From the NCBI GenBank assembly GCA_021790135.1, contig JAJYIJ010000032.1:1-8848 (forward strand): DNA of 8,848 nucleotides. Reading direction: 5' to 3'. This DNA is from a bacterium. Lineage in GTDB: Bacteria; Patescibacteriota; Patescibacteriia; Magasanikbacterales; GWA2-37-8. The number at the start of each line of letters is the position of its first letter. Positions within the stretch are counted from its first letter, which is position 1. Below are positions 1 to 6,972 of the stretch, one piece after another. The translations under genes were made by a program, and so were the position numbers. The notes beneath the pieces are model-generated. The model saw nothing but the letters and a program-made list of their open reading frames with translations. It was not told the origin of the DNA and did no database searches.

Positions 1-1411
1 CCGATCTGGTGATATAGTTGCCGTCAAGATAGGGCATGGAAAGTTGTTCAATGGAATGAAATTCAGTCTTGCGCGTGATGGCTTCAATGAGATCCGGTAT
101 TGTTTGGTAGAGCAGAATGTCGGCATTGATGAATTGTCTGATTTCTTCTTCGCTCATGTGGGCGGCAATCAGCTCGGCACGTGTTGGCATGTCGATTCCA
201 TAGAAGTCCGGAAATTTTACTGGCGGACAAGCCGAAGCAAAAAATACTTTTGTCGCGCCGGCGTCGCGCACTAATTTAACCACTTCCTTGCTCGTGGTAC
301 CACGGACGATTGAATCATCAACCAGTAACACGGCTTTGCCATTAATCTCGCTTTCTTGGGGAGAAAGTTTTTGCAAAACAGATTTGCGTCGTTTGGCCTG
401 GCCGGGCATAATGAAGGTGCGGCCAACAAAAGGATTTTTATACAAACCTTCGGAGTAACGAACACCGAGCGCTCCGGCCATGGCTAAAGCGGCGGTGTTT
501 GAAGAGAAGGGGATCGGAATGACGATATCAGGAGTAATGCTTGGATATTTTTCTTTCCAACGATGTGCCAAATTTTGCCCCATGCGCAGACGCGCGCGAT
601 ACACGCTGACGCCGTTCAAAATGGAATCAGGACGGGCTAAGTAAACGTATTCAAATGCGCACGGCGTAAATTTTTCGTGTCGGAGCTGACGCCGTTCAAG
701 AACGCCGTTTTCATTTACATACATCACTTCACCAGCACCAACGTCACCCTGTAGTTTGAAACCAAGCGGGTAGAACATTGTATTTTCCGAAGAAAAAATA
801 TAGTCCGTCGTGCCGTTGGCATTTTTTCGTGATCCCCACACAAGCGGGCGGATACCGTGCGGATCACGAAAGGCCACCATTCCTTTGCCACCGAGTATAC
901 TTACCACTGAGTAGGCACCATGGGCGCGCGCGTAGACGGATTCAACTGTCTGACAAATGTTCTCAAAAAAATTATTTTGAGGGTTAAGTTGACGCAGCCG
1001 CGCGGCAAAAACATGCATGATCACTTCAAGATCAGAAGAGGTATTGCACAGGCGTAAATCTTTTTCGGCTAACTCCTTTTTTAATTCTTGATAATTAGTT
1101 ACGTCGCCATTATGACTCATCGCAATACCGTAAGGGGTAGTAAGGATAAAAGGTTGAGCATTTTCGGCATCAGACTTTGACCCGGCCGTTGGATAGCGAG
1201 TGTGGCCGAGCCCCCAGGTTCCACGCAGATGTTCAACATTTTCCTGACGAAAAACATCACGGACGAGGCCAGCTCCTTTTTCCAGGTGGAAGTGGCCGTC
1301 ATATGTGGCAATGCCGGCGGCGTCTTGACCGCGATGTTGCAGGTGAATGAGGCTGTCGTAGATTTCTTGAGCGACCGCCTTATGAGAGAAGATTCCAATA
1401 ACGCCGCACAT
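1..1411 (-). CDS. purF: Amidophosphoribosyltransferase PurF (3' end cut by window edge)
   Basis: First committed step of purine synthesis: PRPP plus glutamine gives 5-phosphoribosylamine, glutamate and pyrophosphate. The frame is open for 470 codons from the ATG at 1409-1411 to the left edge, close to the full family length (about 475-505), so only a short tail is missing. It starts MCGVIGIF, placing the catalytic N-terminal nucleophile Cys at position 2 with no long propeptide. The glutaminase domain shows LQHRGQDAAG (about 24-33), GHTRYPTAG and the oxyanion-hole motif HNG (HNGD rather than the common HNGN). The phosphoribosyltransferase domain shows CAFEYVYLARPDS (from 251) and the PRPP loop VLLVDDSIVRGTTS (361-374). 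Of the four Fe-S ligand cysteines of the Bacillus-type enzyme, C251 and C395 have counterparts, but the C-terminal pair appears replaced by S458 and Y461, so an E. coli-like cluster-free enzyme is expected. It lies 19 bp after purB and has no visible Shine-Dalgarno. Confidence 0.97.
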   Translation of the reverse strand, partial: MCGVIGIFSHKAVAQEIYDSLIHLQHRGQDAAGIATYDGHFHLEKGAGLVRDVFRQENVEHLRGTWGLGHTRYPTAGSKSDAENAQPFILTTPYGIAMSHNGDVTNYQELKKELAEKDLRLCNTSSDLEVIMHVFAARLRQLNPQNNFFENICQTVESVYARAHGAYSVVSILGGKGMVAFRDPHGIRPLVWGSRKNANGTTDYIFSSENTMFYPLGFKLQGDVGAGEVMYVNENGVLERRQLRHEKFTPCAFEYVYLARPDSILNGVSVYRARLRMGQNLAHRWKEKYPSITPDIVIPIPFSSNTAALAMAGALGVRYSEGLYKNPFVGRTFIMPGQAKRRKSVLQKLSPQESEINGKAVLLVDDSIVRGTTSKEVVKLVRDAGATKVFFASACPPVKFPDFYGIDMPTRAELIAAHMSEEEIRQFINADILLYQTIPDLIEAITRKTEFHSIEQLSMPYLDGNYITRS

Positions 1412-1430
1412 AGATATAAAAGTATAGCTT

Positions 1431-2798
1431 TTAGATTTTAGGGATGAAATTGATAAGTTTCGAGGCAAGGCCGATGTAAGTTCTCGGAGTTAATTTCAGC
1501 AGTTTATTTTTTTCTTTTTCGGGGATAGAAAGTGATTGTATGAAAGAACGCAATGTTTCTTTCGTGATCATTTGACCGCGCGTGAACTCTTTTAATTTTT
1601 CGTAGGGTTTTGGATAGCCAACTTTTCGCAACACGACTTGGATTGCTTCGGCCAGAATTTCGTAGTGATTCCCCAGCTCTTCGTTAATTCTTTGCTCGTT
1701 GATTACAAGCCGTTCCAAACCGGTAAGAATATTTTCCACGGACAAGAAAGAATGTCCGAGCGGAACGCCTTGGTTGCGTAGGACCGTACTGTCACTGAGG
1801 TCACGTTGTAGGCGTGAGATGGGTAATTTGCTTGCCAAATGGCTAAAGTAGGCGTTGGCAATGCCCAGGTTGCCTTCAGCATTTTCAAATTGGATTGGAT
1901 TAATCTTGTGTGGCATGGTGCTGGAGCCGATTTCGCCGGCTTTTTTCTTTTGAGCAAACACGCCGCGCATGATGTAGAGCCAGACATCGCGGGTGAAATC
2001 AAGCAGGATACTATTGATGCGTTCTAAGATATGATAGCTTTCGGCTAGGGAGTCATGATTTTCAATTTGGGTCGTTAGCAGGTTTGGCTCTAATCCGAGA
2101 GAGTGAATAAATTTTTTTGTAAAGGAGACCCACTCCACGTCAGGATAGGCTAGAGACTGGGCGCTCCAGGTGCCGGTGGCGCCAGACAATTTACCGAGAA
2201 AAACTTCCTTAGCCAAGGTCTTGTACTGACGACTAAGGCGGGCAGCGAAAACCGCCAACTCTTTGCCAACTGTGGTAGGAGTGGCGCTTTGTCCATGTGT
2301 CAATGAAAGCAGGGATATGCCTTGATAGCGTTTGGCCAATGCTTTCAATTTTTGGATAAGTTGGAGCAGCTTGGGCTGATAGATTTTGTGTAGGCCTTCT
2401 TGCCATTCCAGTGAGTAGGACAGGTTATTGCAGTCTTCCGAGGTGAGAGCGAAGTGAATAAATTCCGTATATTTTTTGAGGCCGAGCCGTTCTAGTTTTT
2501 CTTTCAGAAAGTATTCCACTGCTTTGACGTCGTGGTTTGTTATTTTTTCAATTTTTTTAATTTGGCGAGCATCTTTTTCGTTGAAATTTTCATAGAGTGA
2601 ACGCAGTTTTTTTTCCACGCTCAAAGAAAGTTTTGGCAGTTCGCGGATCTTTTTTTCACGGCTGAGGGCAATAAAATATTCTACTTCTACCAAAATACGG
2701 TAGCGCAAGAGGGCGAACTCCGAAAAATAGTTTCTCAACGGCGCGACGGTATTGGCGTAACGGCCATCAAGCGGGGAAAGGGCAGTGAGGGAATCCAT
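1431..2798 (-). CDS. purB: Adenylosuccinate lyase PurB
   Basis: Fumarase/aspartase-superfamily lyase acting twice in purine synthesis: it releases fumarate from SAICAR to give AICAR, and from adenylosuccinate to give AMP. At 455 residues it matches the E. coli-type PurB (about 456), and the N-terminus (SLTALSPLDGRYANTVAPL) fits that subgroup rather than the shorter Bacillus type. Visible motifs are TSEDCNN (119-125), the conserved histidine segment THGQSATPTTVGKE (H168, probable catalytic acid) and the superfamily signature GSSTMPHKINPIQFENAEGN (291-310), whose mobile loop carries the probable catalytic serine S293. The ATG at 2796-2798 gives the expected N-terminus. The gene begins 2 bp after the purE stop and ends in TAA, 19 bp before purF, so it is probably co-transcribed with both. 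No Shine-Dalgarno precedes the start; the leader is AT-rich. No truncation or missing key residue is apparent. Confidence 0.97.
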   Translation of the reverse strand: MDSLTALSPLDGRYANTVAPLRNYFSEFALLRYRILVEVEYFIALSREKKIRELPKLSLSVEKKLRSLYENFNEKDARQIKKIEKITNHDVKAVEYFLKEKLERLGLKKYTEFIHFALTSEDCNNLSYSLEWQEGLHKIYQPKLLQLIQKLKALAKRYQGISLLSLTHGQSATPTTVGKELAVFAARLSRQYKTLAKEVFLGKLSGATGTWSAQSLAYPDVEWVSFTKKFIHSLGLEPNLLTTQIENHDSLAESYHILERINSILLDFTRDVWLYIMRGVFAQKKKAGEIGSSTMPHKINPIQFENAEGNLGIANAYFSHLASKLPISRLQRDLSDSTVLRNQGVPLGHSFLSVENILTGLERLVINEQRINEELGNHYEILAEAIQVVLRKVGYPKPYEKLKEFTRGQMITKETLRSFIQSLSIPEKEKNKLLKLTPRTYIGLASKLINFIPKI

Positions 2799-2800
2799 AG

Positions 2801-3190
2801 TTAATTTAAGAATTCTACCATTCTTTTTATTGCTAAGGCCACGTTGGCCGGTTCCAGAATGGTCATTACCGGCACGTTGCTTGGCATTTGCAGAGTGGAT
2901 TGAATATTGACGAGCATATCCAGCTTATCGGCAAACGGCGGACAGGCAATGGTTATTTTGTTTGAATTGCCAGCCACAAAGCCGGAGAGGGCGTTGGAGC
3001 GTCCGGCGATCGTGACGTAGACTACTTTTTCATCTTTATATTGTTCTAAAATTTTTAAGGCCCGGGCCGCTTCTTTGTGGGCCGAGGCGACATGCTCCTC
3101 GTGGGCGATGCCGATGGCGTCGAGGGCGTCAGTAATTTTTTTGGCGTGCCCTTCGTCAGAACGGGAACCAAGGATAAGGACTACTTTCAT
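2801..3190 (-). CDS. purE: Class II-type AIR carboxylase PurE
   Basis: Small CAIR-forming enzyme of 129 residues, counted from the ATG at 3188-3190. A GTG two codons upstream (3194-3196) is also in frame but would add only Met-Phe before the natural MKVVLILGSRSD start. Motifs: GSRSDEGH (8-15), SAHKE (36-40), AGRSNALSG (62-70) and ACPP (82-85). SAHK and AGRSN, instead of the SAHRTP and AGAGGAAHLPG of ordinary bacterial PurE, match the class II enzymes known from metazoan PAICS and a few bacteria such as Treponema. Those carboxylate AIR directly with CO2 and do not need PurK, whereas class I is an N5-CAIR mutase. The class call rests on recalled motifs, not an alignment run here. No purK is visible. 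The gene follows purC, the same order as the two halves of metazoan PAICS, but is separated from it by a 55-bp repeat-bearing spacer. It lies 2 bp before purB. Confidence 0.93.
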   Translation of the reverse strand: MKVVLILGSRSDEGHAKKITDALDAIGIAHEEHVASAHKEAARALKILEQYKDEKVVYVTIAGRSNALSGFVAGNSNKITIACPPFADKLDMLVNIQSTLQMPSNVPVMTILEPANVALAIKRMVEFLN

Positions 3191-3245
3191 AAACACAGAT
3201 TAAGACAGATTTAATATTATATAGATTTAGACAGATTTATATTGA
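3191..3245. repeat. AT-rich purC-purE spacer with a 17-bp direct repeat
   Basis: The only sizeable gap between the closely packed genes from purM to purF. It contains agattaagacagattta (3197-3213) and agatttagacagattta (3223-3239), which agree at 16 of 17 positions and are offset by 26 bp. Shorter copies of the acagatt core make up most of the spacer. On the minus strand a perfect TATAAT lies at 3216-3221, suitably placed for a start upstream of purE, but no matching -35 hexamer is found, and such a string is easily produced by chance in this composition. It could be a regulator-binding pair, an internal promoter or a decayed tandem repeat; nothing here decides between them. Confidence 0.6.
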
Positions 3246-4217
3246 TTAGATCAGGCCGGATAGGGAATCTAGTATTCTCTGTTCGATCGGCAGTGCGAAT
3301 TCTGGAAATTCAAACTGTTCACCGGTAATCATTTCATACAGTTGAATATAGCGGCGTGACAGCTCAACGACCAACTCTTCCGGTGCAGGTGGAAGTTCTT
3401 TGTCGTGGTAGGGGTCGCAGTTTTGAGTGAACCACAGCCGTAAGAATTCCTTATCAATATTTTCCGGTTCTTGACCGGTGGCGTGGCGTTCGGCATACGA
3501 AGCGGCAATCCAATAACGGCTGGAATCGGGCGTATGGATTTCGTCAATAAGAGTAATTGTGCCATTTTCATCTTTGCCGAATTCATATTTCGTGTCTACC
3601 AGAATAAGCCCGTGGTCGCTGGCAATTTTTTGACCAAAGCTAAATAATTCTAAAGCTTTTTTACTCACATACTCCCATTCTCCGGCCGTCATAAGTTTTT
3701 CGTCCACAATTTCTTGTGGAGTAATTAAGCGGTCATGCTCATCCGATTTTGTCGTTGGCGTGACAATTGGATGATCAAATTTTTGGTTTTTTTTCAGTCC
3801 TTCAGGCAGTTGGTTGCCGCAGTAGTCGCGCATACCTTTTTCATAGTTCACCCAGGCTGAGGTTGATGTCGTGCCGGTGATGTAGCCGCGGACTACGAAT
3901 TCTACCGGAAAAACTGTACATTTTTTAGCGATAGTAACATTGGGGTCGGGAATTGCCATCACATGATTGGGAACAATGTGTTTGGTTTGCTCAAACCACC
4001 AGGCGCTGGTTTGATTGAGCACCTGTCCCTTGAGCGGAATAGCGGCCAGCACGCGATCAAAGGCACTTTGGCGGTCAGTGGTGATAAGAATCATTTTATC
4101 TGCCAGTTCGTAGGTATCGCGCACCTTGCCTTGTTTTTTTTGTCCAAAAGAAAAGTTAGTCGCTGTAAGGCAGTTGGATAAACGTTTTTTAATTTCTCCT
4201 TGATAGTCGATGGGCAT
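3246..4217 (-). CDS. purC: SAICAR synthetase PurC (long form)
   Basis: ATP-dependent ligase joining CAIR and aspartate to give SAICAR. It has 323 residues, longer than the roughly 240-residue E. coli/Bacillus form and closer to the about 300-residue form of yeast Ade1 and some bacteria. Motifs in order: GKVRDTY (30-36) in the nucleotide-binding glycine-rich hairpin; DRQSAFDR (48-55); VEFVVRGYITGT (105-116); TPTTKSDEHD (153-162); DTKYEFG (208-214); and IDEIHTPDSSRYW (224-236), the conserved substrate and metal region. The C-terminal stretch after about 250 is the extra segment typical of the long form. The ATG at 4215-4217 lies 2 bp after the purQ stop, and no Shine-Dalgarno is seen. It is transcribed just ahead of purE, whose product supplies its substrate. 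The stop is TAA. No catalytic motif appears missing. Confidence 0.97.
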   Translation of the reverse strand: MPIDYQGEIKKRLSNCLTATNFSFGQKKQGKVRDTYELADKMILITTDRQSAFDRVLAAIPLKGQVLNQTSAWWFEQTKHIVPNHVMAIPDPNVTIAKKCTVFPVEFVVRGYITGTTSTSAWVNYEKGMRDYCGNQLPEGLKKNQKFDHPIVTPTTKSDEHDRLITPQEIVDEKLMTAGEWEYVSKKALELFSFGQKIASDHGLILVDTKYEFGKDENGTITLIDEIHTPDSSRYWIAASYAERHATGQEPENIDKEFLRLWFTQNCDPYHDKELPPAPEELVVELSRRYIQLYEMITGEQFEFPEFALPIEQRILDSLSGLI

Positions 4218-4219
4218 AG

Positions 4220-5497
4220 TTAGTGATACAAAAAATAGTCTTGTGAAAAAGGATTGTAAAAAATGTGCGTTTGCAACATGGCGTCCGCGGCCTTTGTAAT
4301 CGTATCATTGTTGCCGCTAATGAGCCAGAGGGTGCCGCGTTTAATGGTTATTTTTTCGGATAGTTCATAACGGGAAACCAAGGTTTCTTTTTTTTGTTGT
4401 CCCACATACTCTTCACGGTAGCGCACTAAAAGCCTGAGAGGAGCCACTGGCTCCGAAATCAGTTTTTCTTTGCTTGGATTAAAAAGTTCGCCAGAATTTA
4501 TTATTTTTTGTTTCATATCTTCATTTGCCCCCGTAATTTCCCAGTGCGTCAAACGTTCAACATGAACATCATATCCCAACTGTCGGAGTGTGTTCTCCAC
4601 GGTGGCGGCTTCTTTGTCGGCGATGATCAGCTGGACGAGTAATTCTGTACTTTCGGCGGGGGGTTGATAAGCAGCGGGGGAGGGAAAAGATGGTGAAAAC
4701 TGGAGCGGTGTTTTTTGTTTCGTTGTCCAAACGGGCTTATTTTCTAGGGAGATTTTTTTGTGTTCGGCAATATAGTCGCGCCAAGAAGTAAAAATCGCCT
4801 GGCCGTCCTGGCTCCGTTCCGGGTGAGGCATCATCGCCATAGCGGTCCCATTAACATTCGTTACTGCCGCCAGATTATACGTTGCACCATTCGGATTGAT
4901 GGGGAAATTTGAATCCGGATTTCCTTGTTCATCGCAGTAACGAAAAACAGTTTGGTTATTCCCAATCATTTCCTGAAGGAGTGTTTCGGGAATAACGAAG
5001 CGGCCTTCACCATGCGCGACTGGTACCTTGAGGCGTTGCCCTGGCTTCAGATTCCGGCTAAAAGCGGTTGCCTCCGGCGGTACGCTTAGCATCATAGTGA
5101 CCCAGGCATTGTAGAATCCGGTTCCGAGCACTTTGCCATGTAAAAGACGTTTATTGACGGCCAGCGCCATCCCGACGGCGTCGTTTTTCAGTCCAGGTAC
5201 TAGTCCGCTTTCCACCAAAATTTGCGCGCCGTTGCAAACGCCTAAAATTGGTTTACCTTTGTCGTTTTCTGATTTGAGGAGAGGCATAAGCGGGTCCAAC
5301 GCTGCCACGATACCGGAGCGCGAACGATCCTCATACGAAAAACCACCAACGATGAAATAGCCATCATAGGCGGCCAAGTCGTTGGCGCTTCGATTCCACA
5401 AAAATTCTTCTGCTTCCATGCCAGCCTCGCGCACGGCGCGAAGTGATTCGGTTTCGCAGTTGCTGCCAGGGAATTGAATAATGGCAATTTTGCTCAT
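4220..5497 (-). CDS. purQ: FGAM synthase glutaminase PurQ with C-terminal PurS-like double domain
   Basis: Glutaminase subunit supplying ammonia for FGAR to FGAM conversion by PurL. It has 425 residues against about 225-270 for ordinary PurQ. Residues 1-245 are a class I glutamine amidotransferase: IQFPGSNCETE (7-17), GGFSYEDRSRSG (51-62), nucleophile elbow GVCNGAQ (C88) and MPHPERS (H225, E227). A Pro/Thr/Lys-rich linker (about 246-283) follows, then about 140 extra residues. These resemble two PurS-like units, about 284-346 and 353-424. Both share a hydrophobic first strand (LLV), a central strand (HWEITG and LWLISG, W319 and W391) and an end motif with Asn-Pro (FNP at 339-341, YNP at 414-416). 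The first unit's VENTLRQLGYDVHVERL resembles the PurS core. PurS bridges PurL and PurQ, and long PurL proteins carry a PurS-dimer-like N-domain, so a fused bridge is reasonable. The PurQ call is firm; the PurS call is inference. It lies 3 bp after purM and 2 bp before purC. Confidence 0.95.
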   Translation of the reverse strand: MSKIAIIQFPGSNCETESLRAVREAGMEAEEFLWNRSANDLAAYDGYFIVGGFSYEDRSRSGIVAALDPLMPLLKSENDKGKPILGVCNGAQILVESGLVPGLKNDAVGMALAVNKRLLHGKVLGTGFYNAWVTMMLSVPPEATAFSRNLKPGQRLKVPVAHGEGRFVIPETLLQEMIGNNQTVFRYCDEQGNPDSNFPINPNGATYNLAAVTNVNGTAMAMMPHPERSQDGQAIFTSWRDYIAEHKKISLENKPVWTTKQKTPLQFSPSFPSPAAYQPPAESTELLVQLIIADKEAATVENTLRQLGYDVHVERLTHWEITGANEDMKQKIINSGELFNPSKEKLISEPVAPLRLLVRYREEYVGQQKKETLVSRYELSEKITIKRGTLWLISGNNDTITKAADAMLQTHIFYNPFSQDYFLYH

Positions 5498-5500
5498 AAG

Positions 5501-6601
5501 TTAACGCAAGTCTAATGTATCACCATTAAAAATAATATTTTTTTCTTGCAGAATAATTTGTTTCGGGCCTTTGGAAACAAAACCAGCATCGAGACCGACA
5601 AAGCCATTTTTTTTGATTATCTTGAGCGCCGCGGCACAATCTTTTTTTGGCATAAACAGTGCGTAGTCCTGGCCCATGTTAAAAGTTTGATACATTTCTT
5701 CATCCGATAATTTTGCCGATTGCTGCATAAAGCTAAACAATTCATTCGGCGGGAAAAGTTTTTCAATAGTGTAGGTAAACTGGCCTCGAGCGCGCATGAC
5801 TTTGCGGAGGCCATGGCCGGTAATATTGGAAATATAATGGAGATTGATTTTGGCTTTGAATAAATTTTGAATTAATTGAGCATATATGTTTGTCGGAGCC
5901 AGAACGGCTTCGCCGAACATGGTTCCACTCGGCATTTTGGTTGCAAATCCATTCGGTAATTTTTGAGCGATGGCGCGCACCAGCGATAGACCATTAGCAT
6001 TAACACCGGTGCTTTTGAGCAAAATGATCCGGTCGCCAGGCTTTAATTTTTTATCGATAATTAATTGATTGGTTTTTTTAATAATGCCAACGGCCGAACC
6101 GCCAAGTTCACAAGTGCCTGGCACAACAATATTTTTCATGGTGGGTGTTTCGCCACCGCCCCAGGCGGCACCGGCATCGTCACAGGCTTTTTTCCAGCCG
6201 CGAATCAAGTCTTTCATGCGCATTTCATCGGCCAGCCAGGAATTGTCCTCAACCGCCCAGTAGGCGTGGACAGCGAGCGGTTTAGCACCGACAGAAATAA
6301 GATCATTGATGATAGTGGCGACCGTGTCGTAGCCGATGGTGTCGTAATATGTCTTACCGGTTGTTTTGCGCATTGCGTCGGCCACCAGATTTTTTGTCCC
6401 CAGCCCTTCGATCGTCGTGGCCATATGGACAGTGCCTTGTTTCCAAACGTACGCCGATTCGCCACGGCTATCGGCAATCTCCTGAAAGCCACCCTTTTTA
6501 AGATTGCTACCAGTTAGCCTGGCCGACTCCTGGGCCAGTTTTTTAATCGGGTCTTTGGTATCGTAGTTGTCGCCGACGGCGGCGTAGGAAAGTTTTGGCA
6601 T
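5501..6601 (-). CDS. purM: AIR synthetase PurM (divergent)
   Basis: Phosphoribosylformylglycinamidine cyclo-ligase: ATP-dependent ring closure of FGAM to AIR. It has 366 residues, slightly above the usual 345 or so. The PurM/PurL-superfamily pattern is clear: TIEGLGTK (63-70), where most PurM have GTDGVGTK; YDTIGYDTVATIINDL (86-101), with the conserved Asn-Asp; GGGETPTM (148-155), where GGETAEMPG is usual; GDRIILLKSTGVNANGLSLVR (189-209); ITGHGLRKVMR (260-270); and FNMGQDY (307-313), the TFNMG motif. Several normally invariant positions are changed, so it belongs to a divergent PurM group, but the order and spacing of motifs and the operon position make the assignment firm. The ATG at 6599-6601 has no Shine-Dalgarno. 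It is the first gene after the 472-bp interruption that separates it from purL and lies 3 bp before purQ. Confidence 0.93.
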   Translation of the reverse strand: MPKLSYAAVGDNYDTKDPIKKLAQESARLTGSNLKKGGFQEIADSRGESAYVWKQGTVHMATTIEGLGTKNLVADAMRKTTGKTYYDTIGYDTVATIINDLISVGAKPLAVHAYWAVEDNSWLADEMRMKDLIRGWKKACDDAGAAWGGGETPTMKNIVVPGTCELGGSAVGIIKKTNQLIIDKKLKPGDRIILLKSTGVNANGLSLVRAIAQKLPNGFATKMPSGTMFGEAVLAPTNIYAQLIQNLFKAKINLHYISNITGHGLRKVMRARGQFTYTIEKLFPPNELFSFMQQSAKLSDEEMYQTFNMGQDYALFMPKKDCAAALKIIKKNGFVGLDAGFVSKGPKQIILQEKNIIFNGDTLDLR

Positions 6602-6691
6602 ATTTTTACTATTGACTGTTTGAAATGTCCATGATTAGATTATGAAATTCCCATGGTGGGAAGTAAGTTTTTTCCTCAAGAGGGAGAGGCA
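6602..6691. promoter_or_regulatory. Candidate divergent promoter region between purM and the small plus-strand gene
   Basis: On the plus strand TTGACT (6612-6617, 5 of 6 to the -35 consensus) is followed after 18 bp by TAGATT (6636-6641, 4 of 6 to the -10 consensus). This would start transcription near 6648, about 45 bases before the small gene's ATG. On the minus strand CATAAT (6639-6644, 5 of 6) could be a -10 for purM, but no good -35 lies at a normal distance. The two -10 candidates overlap. A palindromic ccatgg is at 6651-6656. All of this is consensus matching by eye. Confidence 0.35.
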
Positions 6692-6928
6692 ATGCAGGTA
6701 GCAGTATTAATGGTTAACCGCAATGACGGTACGGAGCTGATCTTGAGAGTCGACGCTCAAGGACGGGTGACCGCCGCCCCAGGCGGCGAAGTCAACCATG
6801 AGGACGCGATGGCAATCGCTGATCTCATGGGGGCTTTAGCCCCCTTCGTCAACACCCATCTGCGTCCCAGCAGCGGGCGTCGGGTCCACTTCCACAGGGA
6901 AATGAATGGGAGAGTGGATGAGAAATGA
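6692..6928 (+). CDS. Small hypothetical protein, 78 residues, opposite strand to the operon
   Basis: I do not recognise this protein. The start chosen is the ATG at 6692-6694 because agggagagg (6681-6689), a strong Shine-Dalgarno, sits just upstream; an in-frame ATG at 6653 would add 13 residues but has no such site. The sequence begins MQVAVLMVNRNDGTELILRVDA, suggesting two short beta strands. A probable helix (about HEDAMAIADLMGALAPFVNTHL) and a basic tail with RPSSGRRVHFHR follow. There is no signal peptide or membrane helix. It is the only plus-strand gene in the window, has 57% GC (136 of 238 bases counted from 6691) against roughly 40-50% for neighbouring stretches, and ends in TGA while every visible pur gene ends in TAA. 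These points suggest later insertion or a separate expression unit. Three short GC-rich hairpins lie inside it, so a structured RNA is an alternative. Confidence 0.6.
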   Translation: MQVAVLMVNRNDGTELILRVDAQGRVTAAPGGEVNHEDAMAIADLMGALAPFVNTHLRPSSGRRVHFHREMNGRVDEK

Positions 6929-6972
6929 CTACTGAACACTCACAGCGCCCACCATCCGGAGGGAGAAAGGAG

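Noticed and set aside
1117..1441. Open frames of 79-93 codons within purF on both strands
   Set aside because: The purF frame is continuous through here with conserved motifs on every line; these are shadow frames.
3194..3196. GTG as the purE start
   Set aside because: The ATG two codons on gives the normal PurE N-terminus; neither has a Shine-Dalgarno, so the ATG is preferred though not proven.
6065..6517. 150-codon open frame on the plus strand opposite purM
   Set aside because: It lies wholly antisense to well-conserved PurM codons, has no Shine-Dalgarno or recognisable motif, and is explained as a shadow frame.
6757..6939. 60-codon minus-strand frame opposite the small gene
   Set aside because: The plus-strand frame has the better ribosome-binding site and promoter-like sequences; this frame has neither.
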